Origin: Paenarthrobacter aurescens TC1
Lineage (GTDB): Bacteria > Actinomycetota > Actinomycetes > Actinomycetales > Micrococcaceae
Length of the DNA stretch: 64,000 nt
Direction: 5' to 3'
Assembly (NCBI GenBank): GCA_000014925.1
Contig: CP000474.1
Coordinates: forward strand, 868,001-932,000
Part shown: positions 9,360-17,263 of the stretch, piece after piece
How the letters are laid out: every line of letters begins with the position of its first letter
How positions within the stretch are numbered: the first letter of the stretch is position 1
Program-made: the position numbers and the translations under genes
The notes under the pieces: model-generated
Told to the model about the DNA's origin: nothing
Seen by the model: only the letters and a program-made list of their open reading frames with translations
The model's database searches: none

Positions 9360-10790
9360 ATGAGCACAAAACCCAACACCGACGTCGAAGCGGCCAACGA
9401 AACCAGTTGGCGGCCGCGGCTGGCCCTGTTGGTGGCGGCAACGTTCTTCATGGAGTTCCTCGACGGGACCATCCTCACCACGGCCATCCCCAGCATCGCC
9501 TCCGACTTCAGGGTGGCGCCGGCAGACATCAACATCACCATGACCGCATATCTGGTGACGGTGGCCATGGGCATCCCGCTGAGCAGTTGGCTTGCTGAGC
9601 GGTTCGGCGCTCGCCGGATCTTCTGCCTTGCGATATCGATATTCACCATTGCCTCCCTGCTCTGTGCGATCAGCACGGACCTGACCATGCTCACGCTCAG
9701 CCGTGTGGCCCAAGGCATGGGCGGGGCCATGATGGTTCCCGTCGGCACTCTGGTGGTGTTACGGGGTACTCCCAAGTCCGAGCTTCTTCGCGCCACTGCG
9801 TACCTTGTGTGGCCAGGCCTGCTGGCTCCGGTCCTGGCTCCCATGGTGGGCGGTGCCCTGACCACCTTCCTGTCATGGCACTGGATCTTCATCATCAACG
9901 TCCCTCTCGGCCTGGCCGCATTCATTGCAGCTCTCAGGCTGGTGCCGCGAACACAGTTTGATGCCAAGCGCCGGCTCGACTGGTTCGGGCTACTGCTCAC
10001 TACGCTGGGCGTGGGTGCCCTCGTAGTTGGGCTGGAGACCTTGGGAGGGCACGCGTCCAATGTGCTTGCCGTGGTGGTGGTCGCTGCCGGAGTGCTGTCC
10101 TTGGCGGGGGCAGTCTGGTGGATGAGGAAAGCCAGCGTTCCCCTGTTCAACCTCAGCGTCTTCGGCACCAGGACTTTCAGGGCGACTTCCACCGGCGGCT
10201 TCATTTACCGGCTGACCATCAGTTCCGTTCCGTTCTTGTTGCCCTTGATGTTCCAGGACGGATTTGGCTGGGATCCGCTGAAGGCCGGCGTGATGGTGGC
10301 GGCAGTCTTCGTGGGCAACATAGGGATCAAGCCGGCCACCACGCCGCTCATCAGGCGTTTTGGGTTCAAGCCCGTGCTTGTCTTTGCGTCGTTCGCGTCA
10401 GCCGTGACGTTTGCGTTGTGCGCTTTCCTGGACGCCCAAACACCTGAGCCACTGATCTTTGCTTTGCTGCTGCTCAGCGGGGCGTTCCGCTCCATCGGCT
10501 TCTCTGCCTACGCTTCGGTGCAGTACGCGGACATCGTCCCGGGTCAGCTGCCCTCAGCCAATGCCATCTCCGCGACGCTCGTTCAATTGGCGGCGGCTGC
10601 GGGCATCGCGGTGGGCGCCCTTTTCCTGCGCCTGTTCGAAACCACGCAGGTGTTCGGGGGGGAGCACGTGGCGGCCTACAAGGGGGCATTTGTTGCCATG
10701 GCCATCCTGATGCTGATCAGCACGGTGGACAGCCTGACCCTTCACCGTCACGCCGGGGCCGAAGTCAGCGGCGGAGCAAAGCGCGGCTGA
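9360..10790 (+). CDS. MFS transporter, DHA2 (14-TM drug:H+ antiporter) type
   Basis: A 476-residue integral membrane protein with about 14 hydrophobic segments, typical for DHA2 efflux pumps. It begins with MEFLDGTILTTAIPSIASDF, the family motif containing the acidic residue in TM1. The conserved loop 2-3 motif is GIPLSSWLAERFGARR, followed by SRVAQGMGGAMMVPVG. The ATG follows GGACCGGAGCC. It is monocistronic, between the RecQ-like gene and tRNA-Ser. The exported compound cannot be deduced; no regulator is adjacent. Confidence 0.9.
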   Translation: MSTKPNTDVEAANETSWRPRLALLVAATFFMEFLDGTILTTAIPSIASDFRVAPADINITMTAYLVTVAMGIPLSSWLAERFGARRIFCLAISIFTIASLLCAISTDLTMLTLSRVAQGMGGAMMVPVGTLVVLRGTPKSELLRATAYLVWPGLLAPVLAPMVGGALTTFLSWHWIFIINVPLGLAAFIAALRLVPRTQFDAKRRLDWFGLLLTTLGVGALVVGLETLGGHASNVLAVVVVAAGVLSLAGAVWWMRKASVPLFNLSVFGTRTFRATSTGGFIYRLTISSVPFLLPLMFQDGFGWDPLKAGVMVAAVFVGNIGIKPATTPLIRRFGFKPVLVFASFASAVTFALCAFLDAQTPEPLIFALLLLSGAFRSIGFSAYASVQYADIVPGQLPSANAISATLVQLAAAAGIAVGALFLRLFETTQVFGGEHVAAYKGAFVAMAILMLISTVDSLTLHRHAGAEVSGGAKRG

Positions 10791-10821
10791 GCAGCGGCTT
10801 CATGGAGAAGAGCCTTAAACG

Positions 10822-10850
10822 CAAAAGGTCCCGGTTCGAAAACCGGGACC
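10822..10850 (-). terminator. Intrinsic terminator of tRNA-Ser(GCU)
   Basis: A 10-bp stem (10827-10836 with 10841-10850) has a 4-base loop. On the minus strand it is followed by TTTTGCGTTT. It lies 6 bases past the tRNA 3' end. Confidence 0.85.
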
Positions 10851-10856
10851 AATTCG

Positions 10857-10944
10857 CGGAGACGGGGGGATTTGAACCCCCGGTGGAGTTGTGCCCCACA
10901 CTTCATTAGCAGTGAAGCCCATTCGGCCGCTCTGGCACGTCTCC
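10857..10944 (-). tRNA. tRNA-Ser (anticodon GCU)
   Basis: An 88-base class II tRNA on the minus strand. It has acceptor GGAGACG/CGTCTCC, discriminator G, an anticodon stem around loop CTGCTAA (anticodon GCU for AGC/AGU), a long variable arm and a T arm with GGTTCAAATCC. CCA is not encoded. Confidence 0.95.
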
Positions 10945-11097
10945 CTTTGCTATTGCTAGCCCACCAAGGATACGCAGAAGGTGCCTTCCAGCGCAAAACG
11001 CCCCGGCCAAGCCGCCCGTTTCGTTGGTTCCCTGCCAGCCATGCCGTTCGCACGGCACAGTTCGCAGGGAACCGTCGAATCGGGCCTCAGCGAACTG

Positions 11098-13353
11098 TTA
11101 GTTGCTCCCAGCCAGCGAACGCCACAGGAAGTGGTTGCTCCGGGCCTGAAGCGCTGCGGCCTGCCTGTTGTCGGAGGCCCCCGCGTGGCCGCCTTCCAGG
11201 GCTTCATAAAACCATACGTTCGGGATGCCCATGGCTTGCATTCGCGCCGCCATTTTGCGGGCCTGGACGGGTCCCACACGATCATCGGACGTGGCGGTCC
11301 AAATGAAGGTCTCCGGGTATTCCACGCCGTCGTGAAGCAAATGGTATGGCGAGAAGGTGCGGATGAAATCCCATTGCGCGGGGACATCCGGGTCACCATA
11401 TTCGGCGATCCACGAGTATCCGGCGGAGAGCTTGGTGTAGCGGCGCATGTCCAGGAGCGGCACTCCGCAGGACACAGCGCCGAACAGTTCCGGATATTGG
11501 GTCAGCATGTTGCCTACCAGGAGGCCGCCGTTGGAACCACCTACGCAACCGAGTCGACGGCGGCTGGTGACGCCTCGCGAGATGAGGTCCTTCGCCACGG
11601 CCGCGAAGTCCTCGTACGCGCGGTGCCGGTTTTCCTGGAGGGCTGCACGGTGCCAGGAGGGACCGTATTCGCCGCCGCCGCGGATGTTGGCAACAACGTA
11701 GACGCCGCCGCGTGAGTGCGCGGCAGCACCGTCGTCGGAGGATGCGCCCAAGGTGCGGCGCTCCAGCCAGGCCCGACCCATGGTTCCGCTGTATGCCGGA
11801 GTCCGCGAAACCTCGAACCCGCCATATCCGGAGAGCTGAGTGGGGTTTTGCCCGTCCAGCACCAGGTCCTTGGAAGCGACCTGGAAGTAGGGGACCTTGG
11901 TCCCGTCGTCAGACACCGCGAAGTGCTGCTGGACTTCGTAGTCGGCTTCGTTGAAGAACGACGGCGACCGCTTGACTTCGGCGTGCTGGCTCGCCACGCC
12001 ACTGGCCTCCGAACCACCACCCGCCGAAGCACCACCCGACGACGACGCACCGAGCGTCCCCCGGGTCAATGTGGTGGGTGTCGTGAAGCCGGTGGCCACC
12101 AGCCAAAAGTCGTTGCCTTCAGGGCCAGCGTCTTCGTCATCCACGGCGTAGGCGTTGACGTCGTGCAGGGGCGGGCACGCGTCCAGGACGGTGGACGTCC
12201 AGCCGCCTTCGGAGTCGGGACGGGATGGGTCCAGCACCCGGATCTCGGAGGACACATCGCGCAGGAGGTTCAGCAGGAGGTAGTCCTTGGTCCAGCTCCA
12301 CGACTGCAGCGACGTGTGGGCATCCGGCGTGAACAGGACCAGCAGTGAACGGGTCCCTGCCAGATAGGACTCGAAGTCCGCGGCCAGCAAGGACCCGGCA
12401 GGGTAGAGAACACCGGCAACATCCCAGTCCTTCTGCGGACGGAACAGCAGCCAATCCCGGTGGGCGCTGATGTTCACATCCGTGGGAACGTCGATGACCA
12501 CCCAGGAGTCGTCGCGCAGCAGCGATGTACTGCGGTTGTAGAAGTCGATGTAGTCCACGGCGAAAGTCCGCTCGTAGCCAGGCGTGGAGTCGTGGGCCAC
12601 CATGGCCAGCATGTGGTCCTCGGGGATTTCGAAGAGGCGCTCGGCGTCGGCAAGGGACTGGCCACGGCGGAGCTTCACGCCAGTCCGCGCATAGGACGAG
12701 GTAGTTGCTGGCAGGCCTTCGGCTGTGCTGGATACGAGCAAAGTGTCGGCGTCCAGCCAGCTGACGTTGCCCTTGGCGGTGGGCAGATCAAAGCCACCCT
12801 CCACGAAGGTGCGGGATTCGACGTCGAACTCGCGGTGGCGGTCAGCGTCGCCGCCGTCGGGAGATAGCGAAACCATGGCCAGGCGGTACTCGGAGCCGTC
12901 GGCTGGACGGAGGAAGCCAACGCCGTGGAAGACCCACTCGACGCCTTCAGCGGCGGCGAGGGCGTCGATGTCCAGCAGAACGTCCCACTCGGGTTCTTCG
13001 GTGAGGTAGCTTTCCCAGGTGGTGCGGCGCCAGAGGCCCTTGGGGTGTTCCTGGTCTTTCCAGAAGTTGTAGTAGAAATCGCCTCGTTTGGAGACCATGG
13101 CGATGCGATCGGTGGAGTCGAGGACCTCCAGGATGCCGGCCTCAACGGCCTCATATTCGGCGTCCTCCAAGAGTTCCTCGGTGCGGGCGTTCTGCTCGCG
13201 GACCCACGCCAGCTGCTCTTCGCCGTGGATGTCCTCGAGCCAGACGTTTTCGTCCGTGGGTTCGGGCGCGACGTCCGCTGCGTGGCGGGGGCCGGAGGCC
13301 GGCGCAGCGTCATTCTCGGGGAGTGGCGTCGGATCAGCTTCTGTGGTGGTCAT
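11098..13353 (-). CDS. Prolyl oligopeptidase family (S9) serine peptidase
   Basis: A 751-residue cytoplasmic peptidase with an N-terminal beta-propeller (about 60-450) and a C-terminal alpha/beta hydrolase. The nucleophile is in CVGGSNGGLLVGN (Ser near 606), the acid in TSDDRVGP (near 690) and the histidine in GGHAGAS (near 722). It hydrolyses short peptides, usually after proline. ATG 13353 (MTTTEADPTP) is preferred over an in-frame start 12 codons upstream, because family homology starts at ENVWLEDIHGEEQLAWV. It carries a Gly/Ser/Ala-rich insert near residues 430-450. It is divergent from the YdhS-like gene, with only 60 bases between the starts. Confidence 0.92.
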   Translation of the reverse strand: MTTTEADPTPLPENDAAPASGPRHAADVAPEPTDENVWLEDIHGEEQLAWVREQNARTEELLEDAEYEAVEAGILEVLDSTDRIAMVSKRGDFYYNFWKDQEHPKGLWRRTTWESYLTEEPEWDVLLDIDALAAAEGVEWVFHGVGFLRPADGSEYRLAMVSLSPDGGDADRHREFDVESRTFVEGGFDLPTAKGNVSWLDADTLLVSSTAEGLPATTSSYARTGVKLRRGQSLADAERLFEIPEDHMLAMVAHDSTPGYERTFAVDYIDFYNRSTSLLRDDSWVVIDVPTDVNISAHRDWLLFRPQKDWDVAGVLYPAGSLLAADFESYLAGTRSLLVLFTPDAHTSLQSWSWTKDYLLLNLLRDVSSEIRVLDPSRPDSEGGWTSTVLDACPPLHDVNAYAVDDEDAGPEGNDFWLVATGFTTPTTLTRGTLGASSSGGASAGGGSEASGVASQHAEVKRSPSFFNEADYEVQQHFAVSDDGTKVPYFQVASKDLVLDGQNPTQLSGYGGFEVSRTPAYSGTMGRAWLERRTLGASSDDGAAAHSRGGVYVVANIRGGGEYGPSWHRAALQENRHRAYEDFAAVAKDLISRGVTSRRRLGCVGGSNGGLLVGNMLTQYPELFGAVSCGVPLLDMRRYTKLSAGYSWIAEYGDPDVPAQWDFIRTFSPYHLLHDGVEYPETFIWTATSDDRVGPVQARKMAARMQAMGIPNVWFYEALEGGHAGASDNRQAAALQARSNHFLWRSLAGSN

Positions 13354-13413
13354 CGCCCCATCCAAGCAACACTGTTCAACGGTAAGCAAGTCACGCAGAA
13401 GTTAGGCTTGAGC

Positions 13414-15351
13414 GTGGCTAAATCCCAAACCAACCGTGTTGCCCTGATTGGGGCCGGCCCTCGGGGCACCAGTGTCCTTGAGCGGTTGCTCGCGAATTGG
13501 GCTGCGGACAGCCCGCACGGCACCACGTTGCACATCGACGTTGTGGATCCTTATCCGGCCGGTTCGGGTCATGTGTGGCAGCCGGAGCAGTCACGACTGT
13601 TCCTCATGAACACCCAGTCGTTCTATCCCACGCTTATTCCGGAGGACCCCCAGCTCGCACCGCCGCTCGCGGGTGGTTCGTTCGATCAATGGCGTGAGGC
13701 CCGTCGTCGTGATGGCATGGGACTGAACGACGCCGAAAAGGCGGAGCTTTCCACCCTCGAATCGCACAACTTTCCCAGCCGCGCGATCTACGGGCGCTAC
13801 CTTCGCCAGACTCTGGACGGATTGCTGGAACGGCTGCCCGACGGCGTCAAGGTCACCTTCCATGAGACGCTCGCCGTTGCTGCGCGCCCCGTAGCGGACG
13901 GGTTCGACGTCGAACTCGCCAGCGGTGCGACGCTCACCGTCGGTTCCGTGGTCCTCGCCCTGGGTCACATCGAGTCCCGGCTGAACCCTGAGCAGCGGTC
14001 CTTCAAGAGTGCCGCGGACGAACAGGGCCTGCTGTACTTCCCGCCTGCTCCGCCGGCTGACGTTGATTGGCAGGCTGTGCCGGACAATGAGCCCGTGCTG
14101 GTCCGCGGCATGGGCTTGAACTTCTTCGATGTCATGGGCCAGTTGACGGAGGCCCGCGGCGGCAAGTTCGTTGAGGCTGGTTCGCCCGGCGCGGGCATCC
14201 TCGAGTACCGGGCATCGGGCAGGGAGCCCCGGATCATTGCTGCGTCCCGCAGGGGCACCCCGTATCGTGCCAAGGCGGGGCTGGCGGGCTACTACCCCAG
14301 CAGCATCACCATGCGCTACCTGACGGAAGATGCCGTGGACCGGTTCCGTGCAGCGGGTATCCAGCCGGGCTTCGATCATGACCTTTGGCCTCTGCTTCAC
14401 CGTGATGCACTCTGGGCCTACTATTCAACGCTTGCACGGTCCCAGCCCGCCGCGATCAAGGACCCCGCACAGTTCCTGGCTGACCTGGAGGACGCGCTCC
14501 AACCACATGCGCACACCACGGCGAACTGGGAAATAAAGGTGGGAGACGTGGTGGAAAAGCACGTTGTTACCTCCCGCCGGCTGAACCTGAGAGGGCTCGC
14601 GGCGCCGCTCGCAGGCCGTACCTTTGCTTCCCGGAGCGAGTTGGATGCCGCAATCACGGCCTACCTTGACGATGATGCCCGACGATCTGCACTCGGCGAG
14701 GCGGACCCCGTCAAGATGGCCATCGGCGCCCTCCACACCGGCCGGGCCATCCTCAAATCCGTCGTGGCGGATGGCGGAATCACCGATGAGTCCTGGCTGG
14801 CGGGTTTGCGCGGCTGGTTCGAGTCGTTCGTGGAAGGCCTCGCCAGCGGAGCGCCAGCCCTGCGATCGGAGCAGTTGGCCGCTTTGGCGCGTGCCGGCGT
14901 CGTAAGTTTCGTGGGACCGGATCCGAAGTTCAGTGTGGACCGGGGTGCCAAGCTGTTCCGGGCGGTTTCGCCGTGGGTTCACGACGGTCCGGTTGAAGCG
15001 CGGACGCTTATCGAGGCGATGTCGCCGGCAAACAGGGTGGGCATCAACCTCTCGCCGCTGCTGGAACAGCTCATGTCCGACGGGCTGGTCCGCACCAAGA
15101 TCATGATGAGTGTTGAGGGCACGCCCATGCAGACCACCGGCCTGGACGTGGAACCCCATCCTTACAGGCCTCTGGCTGCCAACGGATCCATCACCAGGAA
15201 CTTGTATGTCCTGGGCCTGCAATTGTCCGCTTCGCAGTGGGGGACGGCCATCGCTGCCGAGGCCAGGCCGCGCACCGGACCCGCCTACGCGAGCGGCCAG
15301 CGGACGCTCCGCGATGCTGATGAGATTGCGCGTAGCATTCTGGGCCGCTAG
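13414..15351 (+). CDS. FAD/NAD(P)-binding protein, YdhS-like (COG4529 type)
   Basis: A 645-residue flavoprotein. The N-terminal dinucleotide fold is VALIGAGPRGTSVLERLL (about 9-26), followed by DPYPAGSGHVWQ, the family's FAD-binding stretch. A second nucleotide-binding region with VLVRGMGLNFFDVM lies near 225. The C-terminus TSSQWGTAIAAEA-like segment closes the domain. No enzyme activity has been firmly assigned to this family, so only a redox role can be inferred. The start is the GTG at 13414 (VAKSQTNRVALIG), because the open frame upstream is the complement of the S9 peptidase gene. It is monocistronic. Confidence 0.85.
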   Translation: MAKSQTNRVALIGAGPRGTSVLERLLANWAADSPHGTTLHIDVVDPYPAGSGHVWQPEQSRLFLMNTQSFYPTLIPEDPQLAPPLAGGSFDQWREARRRDGMGLNDAEKAELSTLESHNFPSRAIYGRYLRQTLDGLLERLPDGVKVTFHETLAVAARPVADGFDVELASGATLTVGSVVLALGHIESRLNPEQRSFKSAADEQGLLYFPPAPPADVDWQAVPDNEPVLVRGMGLNFFDVMGQLTEARGGKFVEAGSPGAGILEYRASGREPRIIAASRRGTPYRAKAGLAGYYPSSITMRYLTEDAVDRFRAAGIQPGFDHDLWPLLHRDALWAYYSTLARSQPAAIKDPAQFLADLEDALQPHAHTTANWEIKVGDVVEKHVVTSRRLNLRGLAAPLAGRTFASRSELDAAITAYLDDDARRSALGEADPVKMAIGALHTGRAILKSVVADGGITDESWLAGLRGWFESFVEGLASGAPALRSEQLAALARAGVVSFVGPDPKFSVDRGAKLFRAVSPWVHDGPVEARTLIEAMSPANRVGINLSPLLEQLMSDGLVRTKIMMSVEGTPMQTTGLDVEPHPYRPLAANGSITRNLYVLGLQLSASQWGTAIAAEARPRTGPAYASGQRTLRDADEIARSILGR

Positions 15352-15388
15352 GGACGTGGGGTTGCACCTCTACCCGACCTTGGCTACT

Positions 15389-15406
15389 GTGTGAGCTGCA
15401 TCACCC
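15389..15406 (+). promoter_or_regulatory. CRP/GlxR-type site upstream of the glycine riboswitch
   Basis: TGTGA-GCTGCA-TCACC (15390-15405) matches the CRP/GlxR consensus TGTGA-N6-TCACA at nine of ten fixed bases. It lies between the YdhS-like gene and the riboswitch aptamer, so it could govern transcription of the permease mRNA. Confidence 0.5.
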
Positions 15407-15431
15407 ACTTGGGTGTGCGCGCTTTTGATCT

Positions 15432-15630
15432 GCGGCGGGAGAGTCCTGCCGGTACATCCCGTCAGGCGCCGTAGGAGCAAACCCTCCCCAGGAATCTCTC
15501 AGGCCCATGTACCGCCGCGGCGAGGCAACTCTGGAAAGCAGTCCGGTCACCGGGCTCACCGAAGGTGCAAGCCTTCCTGCCCTGCAGGAAGGCGGAAACT
15601 CTCAGGTCCACGTACAGAGCGGGGAGGAAC
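15432..15630 (+). ncRNA. Tandem glycine riboswitch (gcvT class)
   Basis: Two consecutive aptamers carry the conserved cores. The first has GCGGGAGAG, GGCGCCGTAGGAGCAA, CCTCCCC, AATCTCTCAGGC and CTCTGGAAAGC. The second has CACCGAAGGTGCAAGCC, GGCGGAAACTCTCAGGT and ACAGAGCGGGGAG. The order and linker are those of known tandem glycine riboswitches. A short hairpin (GGCAC-CCC-GTGCC, 15642-15654) between the second aptamer and the permease ribosome site is a candidate expression platform. The downstream gene is an APC-type permease, consistent with control of glycine/alanine transport. Confidence 0.94.
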
Positions 15631-15675
15631 CCGAATCAATGTGGCACCCCGTGCCGCCTGAACGATGGAGTTCCT

Positions 15676-17142
15676 TTGACGATTCAGCGCCCGCCTTCCA
15701 CCGGCACAGATTCACCCCACCTCGAGCGACAACTCAGCAACCGCCACATCCAGCTCATCGCCATCGGCGGAGCCATTGGCACCGGCCTCTTCATGGGATC
15801 CGGCAAGACCATTTCCGCTGCCGGCCCATCCGTCATCTTCGTGTACATGATCATCGGCTTCATGCTGTTCTTCGTTATGCGCGCCATGGGCGAACTGCTG
15901 CTCAGCAACCTCAATTACAAATCCTTCAGCGACTTCGCCGCCGACCTCCTGGGACCGTGGGCCGGCTTCTTCAACGGCTGGACGTACTGGTTCTGCTGGG
16001 TGATCACCGGGATCGCGGACGTGATCGCAATCGCGGGGTATTCCCAGGAACTTTGGCCCTCCCTGCCCCTCTGGGTGCCGGGCCTGATCACCATCGGCAT
16101 CCTCCTGCTCCTGAACCTCGCCACCGTGAAAGCCTTCGGTGAGACGGAGTTCTGGTTCGCCCTCATCAAGATCGTGGCCATTGCGGCGCTCATCATCGTT
16201 GGCCTATTCATGATTTTCAGCGGCTTCCAGTCCGACGCCGGACCGGCCAGCTTCACCAACCTGTGGAGCCACGGCGGCTTCTTCCCGAATGAATTCATGG
16301 GCTTCGTGGCCGGCTTCCAGATCGCCGTCTTCGCGTTCGTGGGCATCGAACTCGTGGGCACAACAGCTGCCGAGGCCAAGGACCCCGAGAAGAACCTCCC
16401 CAAAGCCATCAACTCCATCCCCATCCGCGTGCTGCTCTTTTATGTGGGCGCGCTGATCATCCTCATGTCCGTCACCCCGTGGACCCAGTTTGCTGCCGGA
16501 CATAGCCCCTTCATCGCCATGTTCTCGCTCGCTGGTCTCGGCGCAGCGGCCACCATCGTCAACCTGGTGGTGCTGACCTCGGCCATGTCTTCGGCAAACT
16601 CTGGCATCTACTCCACGTCCCGCATGGTGTTCGGACTCGCGCAGGAAGGCGACGCACCCAAGGTTTTCGGCGCGCTGTCCGGACGCAAAGTGCCCCGCAA
16701 CGCCCTGTTCCTGTCCTGCATCCTGCTGCTGTCCGGCGTCGTCCTCATGTATGCCGGCTCGGACATCGGCAAGGCGTTCGACATGGTCACTACGGTGTCC
16801 GCTGTGTGTTTCGTCTTCGTCTGGTCCATCATCCTGGCGAGCTACCTTGCCTTCCGGAAGCGCCGCCCGCACTTGCACGAGTCCTCGGCGTTCAAAATGC
16901 CCGGTGGAGTGGTGATGGTGTGGGTGGTGTTCGCGTTCTTCGCCTTCGTCCTCTGGGCTCTGACCACGCAACCGGACACGCTCGCGGCCCTGTTGGCCAC
17001 GCCCGTGTGGTTCATCATTCTGGGTGTCGCCTGGTTGATTCTCCGGCGCCGTCCCGCGCACTTGGCCCGTTACGAGGAGTTCAAGGCTGAGCTCCAGCGG
17101 GATGCAGAAAGGGACCGGGAACCGGAACCCGTGAACAAGTAA
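15676..17142 (+). CDS. cycA: APC-family amino acid permease, probable glycine/D-serine/D-alanine transporter
   Basis: A 488-residue, 12-TM amino acid:proton symporter. The TM1 signature is GGAIGTGLFMGSGKTI. Later family motifs include ELLLSNLNYKSFSDFAADLLGP and GVELV-like GIELVGTTAAEAKDP. The start is a TTG at 15676 with GATGGAG seven bases upstream (first residues MTIQRPPSTG); no in-frame ATG lies between riboswitch and membrane domain. The glycine riboswitch directly upstream supports glycine or a related small amino acid as substrate. A 19-bp bidirectional hairpin terminates it. Confidence 0.88.
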   Translation: MTIQRPPSTGTDSPHLERQLSNRHIQLIAIGGAIGTGLFMGSGKTISAAGPSVIFVYMIIGFMLFFVMRAMGELLLSNLNYKSFSDFAADLLGPWAGFFNGWTYWFCWVITGIADVIAIAGYSQELWPSLPLWVPGLITIGILLLLNLATVKAFGETEFWFALIKIVAIAALIIVGLFMIFSGFQSDAGPASFTNLWSHGGFFPNEFMGFVAGFQIAVFAFVGIELVGTTAAEAKDPEKNLPKAINSIPIRVLLFYVGALIILMSVTPWTQFAAGHSPFIAMFSLAGLGAAATIVNLVVLTSAMSSANSGIYSTSRMVFGLAQEGDAPKVFGALSGRKVPRNALFLSCILLLSGVVLMYAGSDIGKAFDMVTTVSAVCFVFVWSIILASYLAFRKRRPHLHESSAFKMPGGVVMVWVVFAFFAFVLWALTTQPDTLAALLATPVWFIILGVAWLILRRRPAHLARYEEFKAELQRDAERDREPEPVNK

Positions 17143-17170
17143 CCGCGCAGGCCCAAAAGGCTGCAAACCA

Positions 17171-17214
17171 AAGGCAGGACCCCTCACGAAGAAGATCGTG
17201 AGGGGTCCTGCCTT
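17171..17214. terminator. Bidirectional terminator between cycA and the nuclease gene
   Basis: A perfect 19-bp stem (17171-17189 with 17196-17214) has a 6-base loop. AA and TT ends allow a U run in both orientations. It lies between convergent stop codons. Confidence 0.85.
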
Positions 17215-17263
17215 GTACCGGCCTCGCGGGTACTGGCCTCTCGGCCCTGTGGCTCAGGGGCGG

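Noticed and set aside
12925..13413. 163-codon N-terminal extension of the YdhS-like flavoprotein
   Set aside because: It is antisense to the S9 peptidase. The dinucleotide fold begins right after the GTG at 13414.
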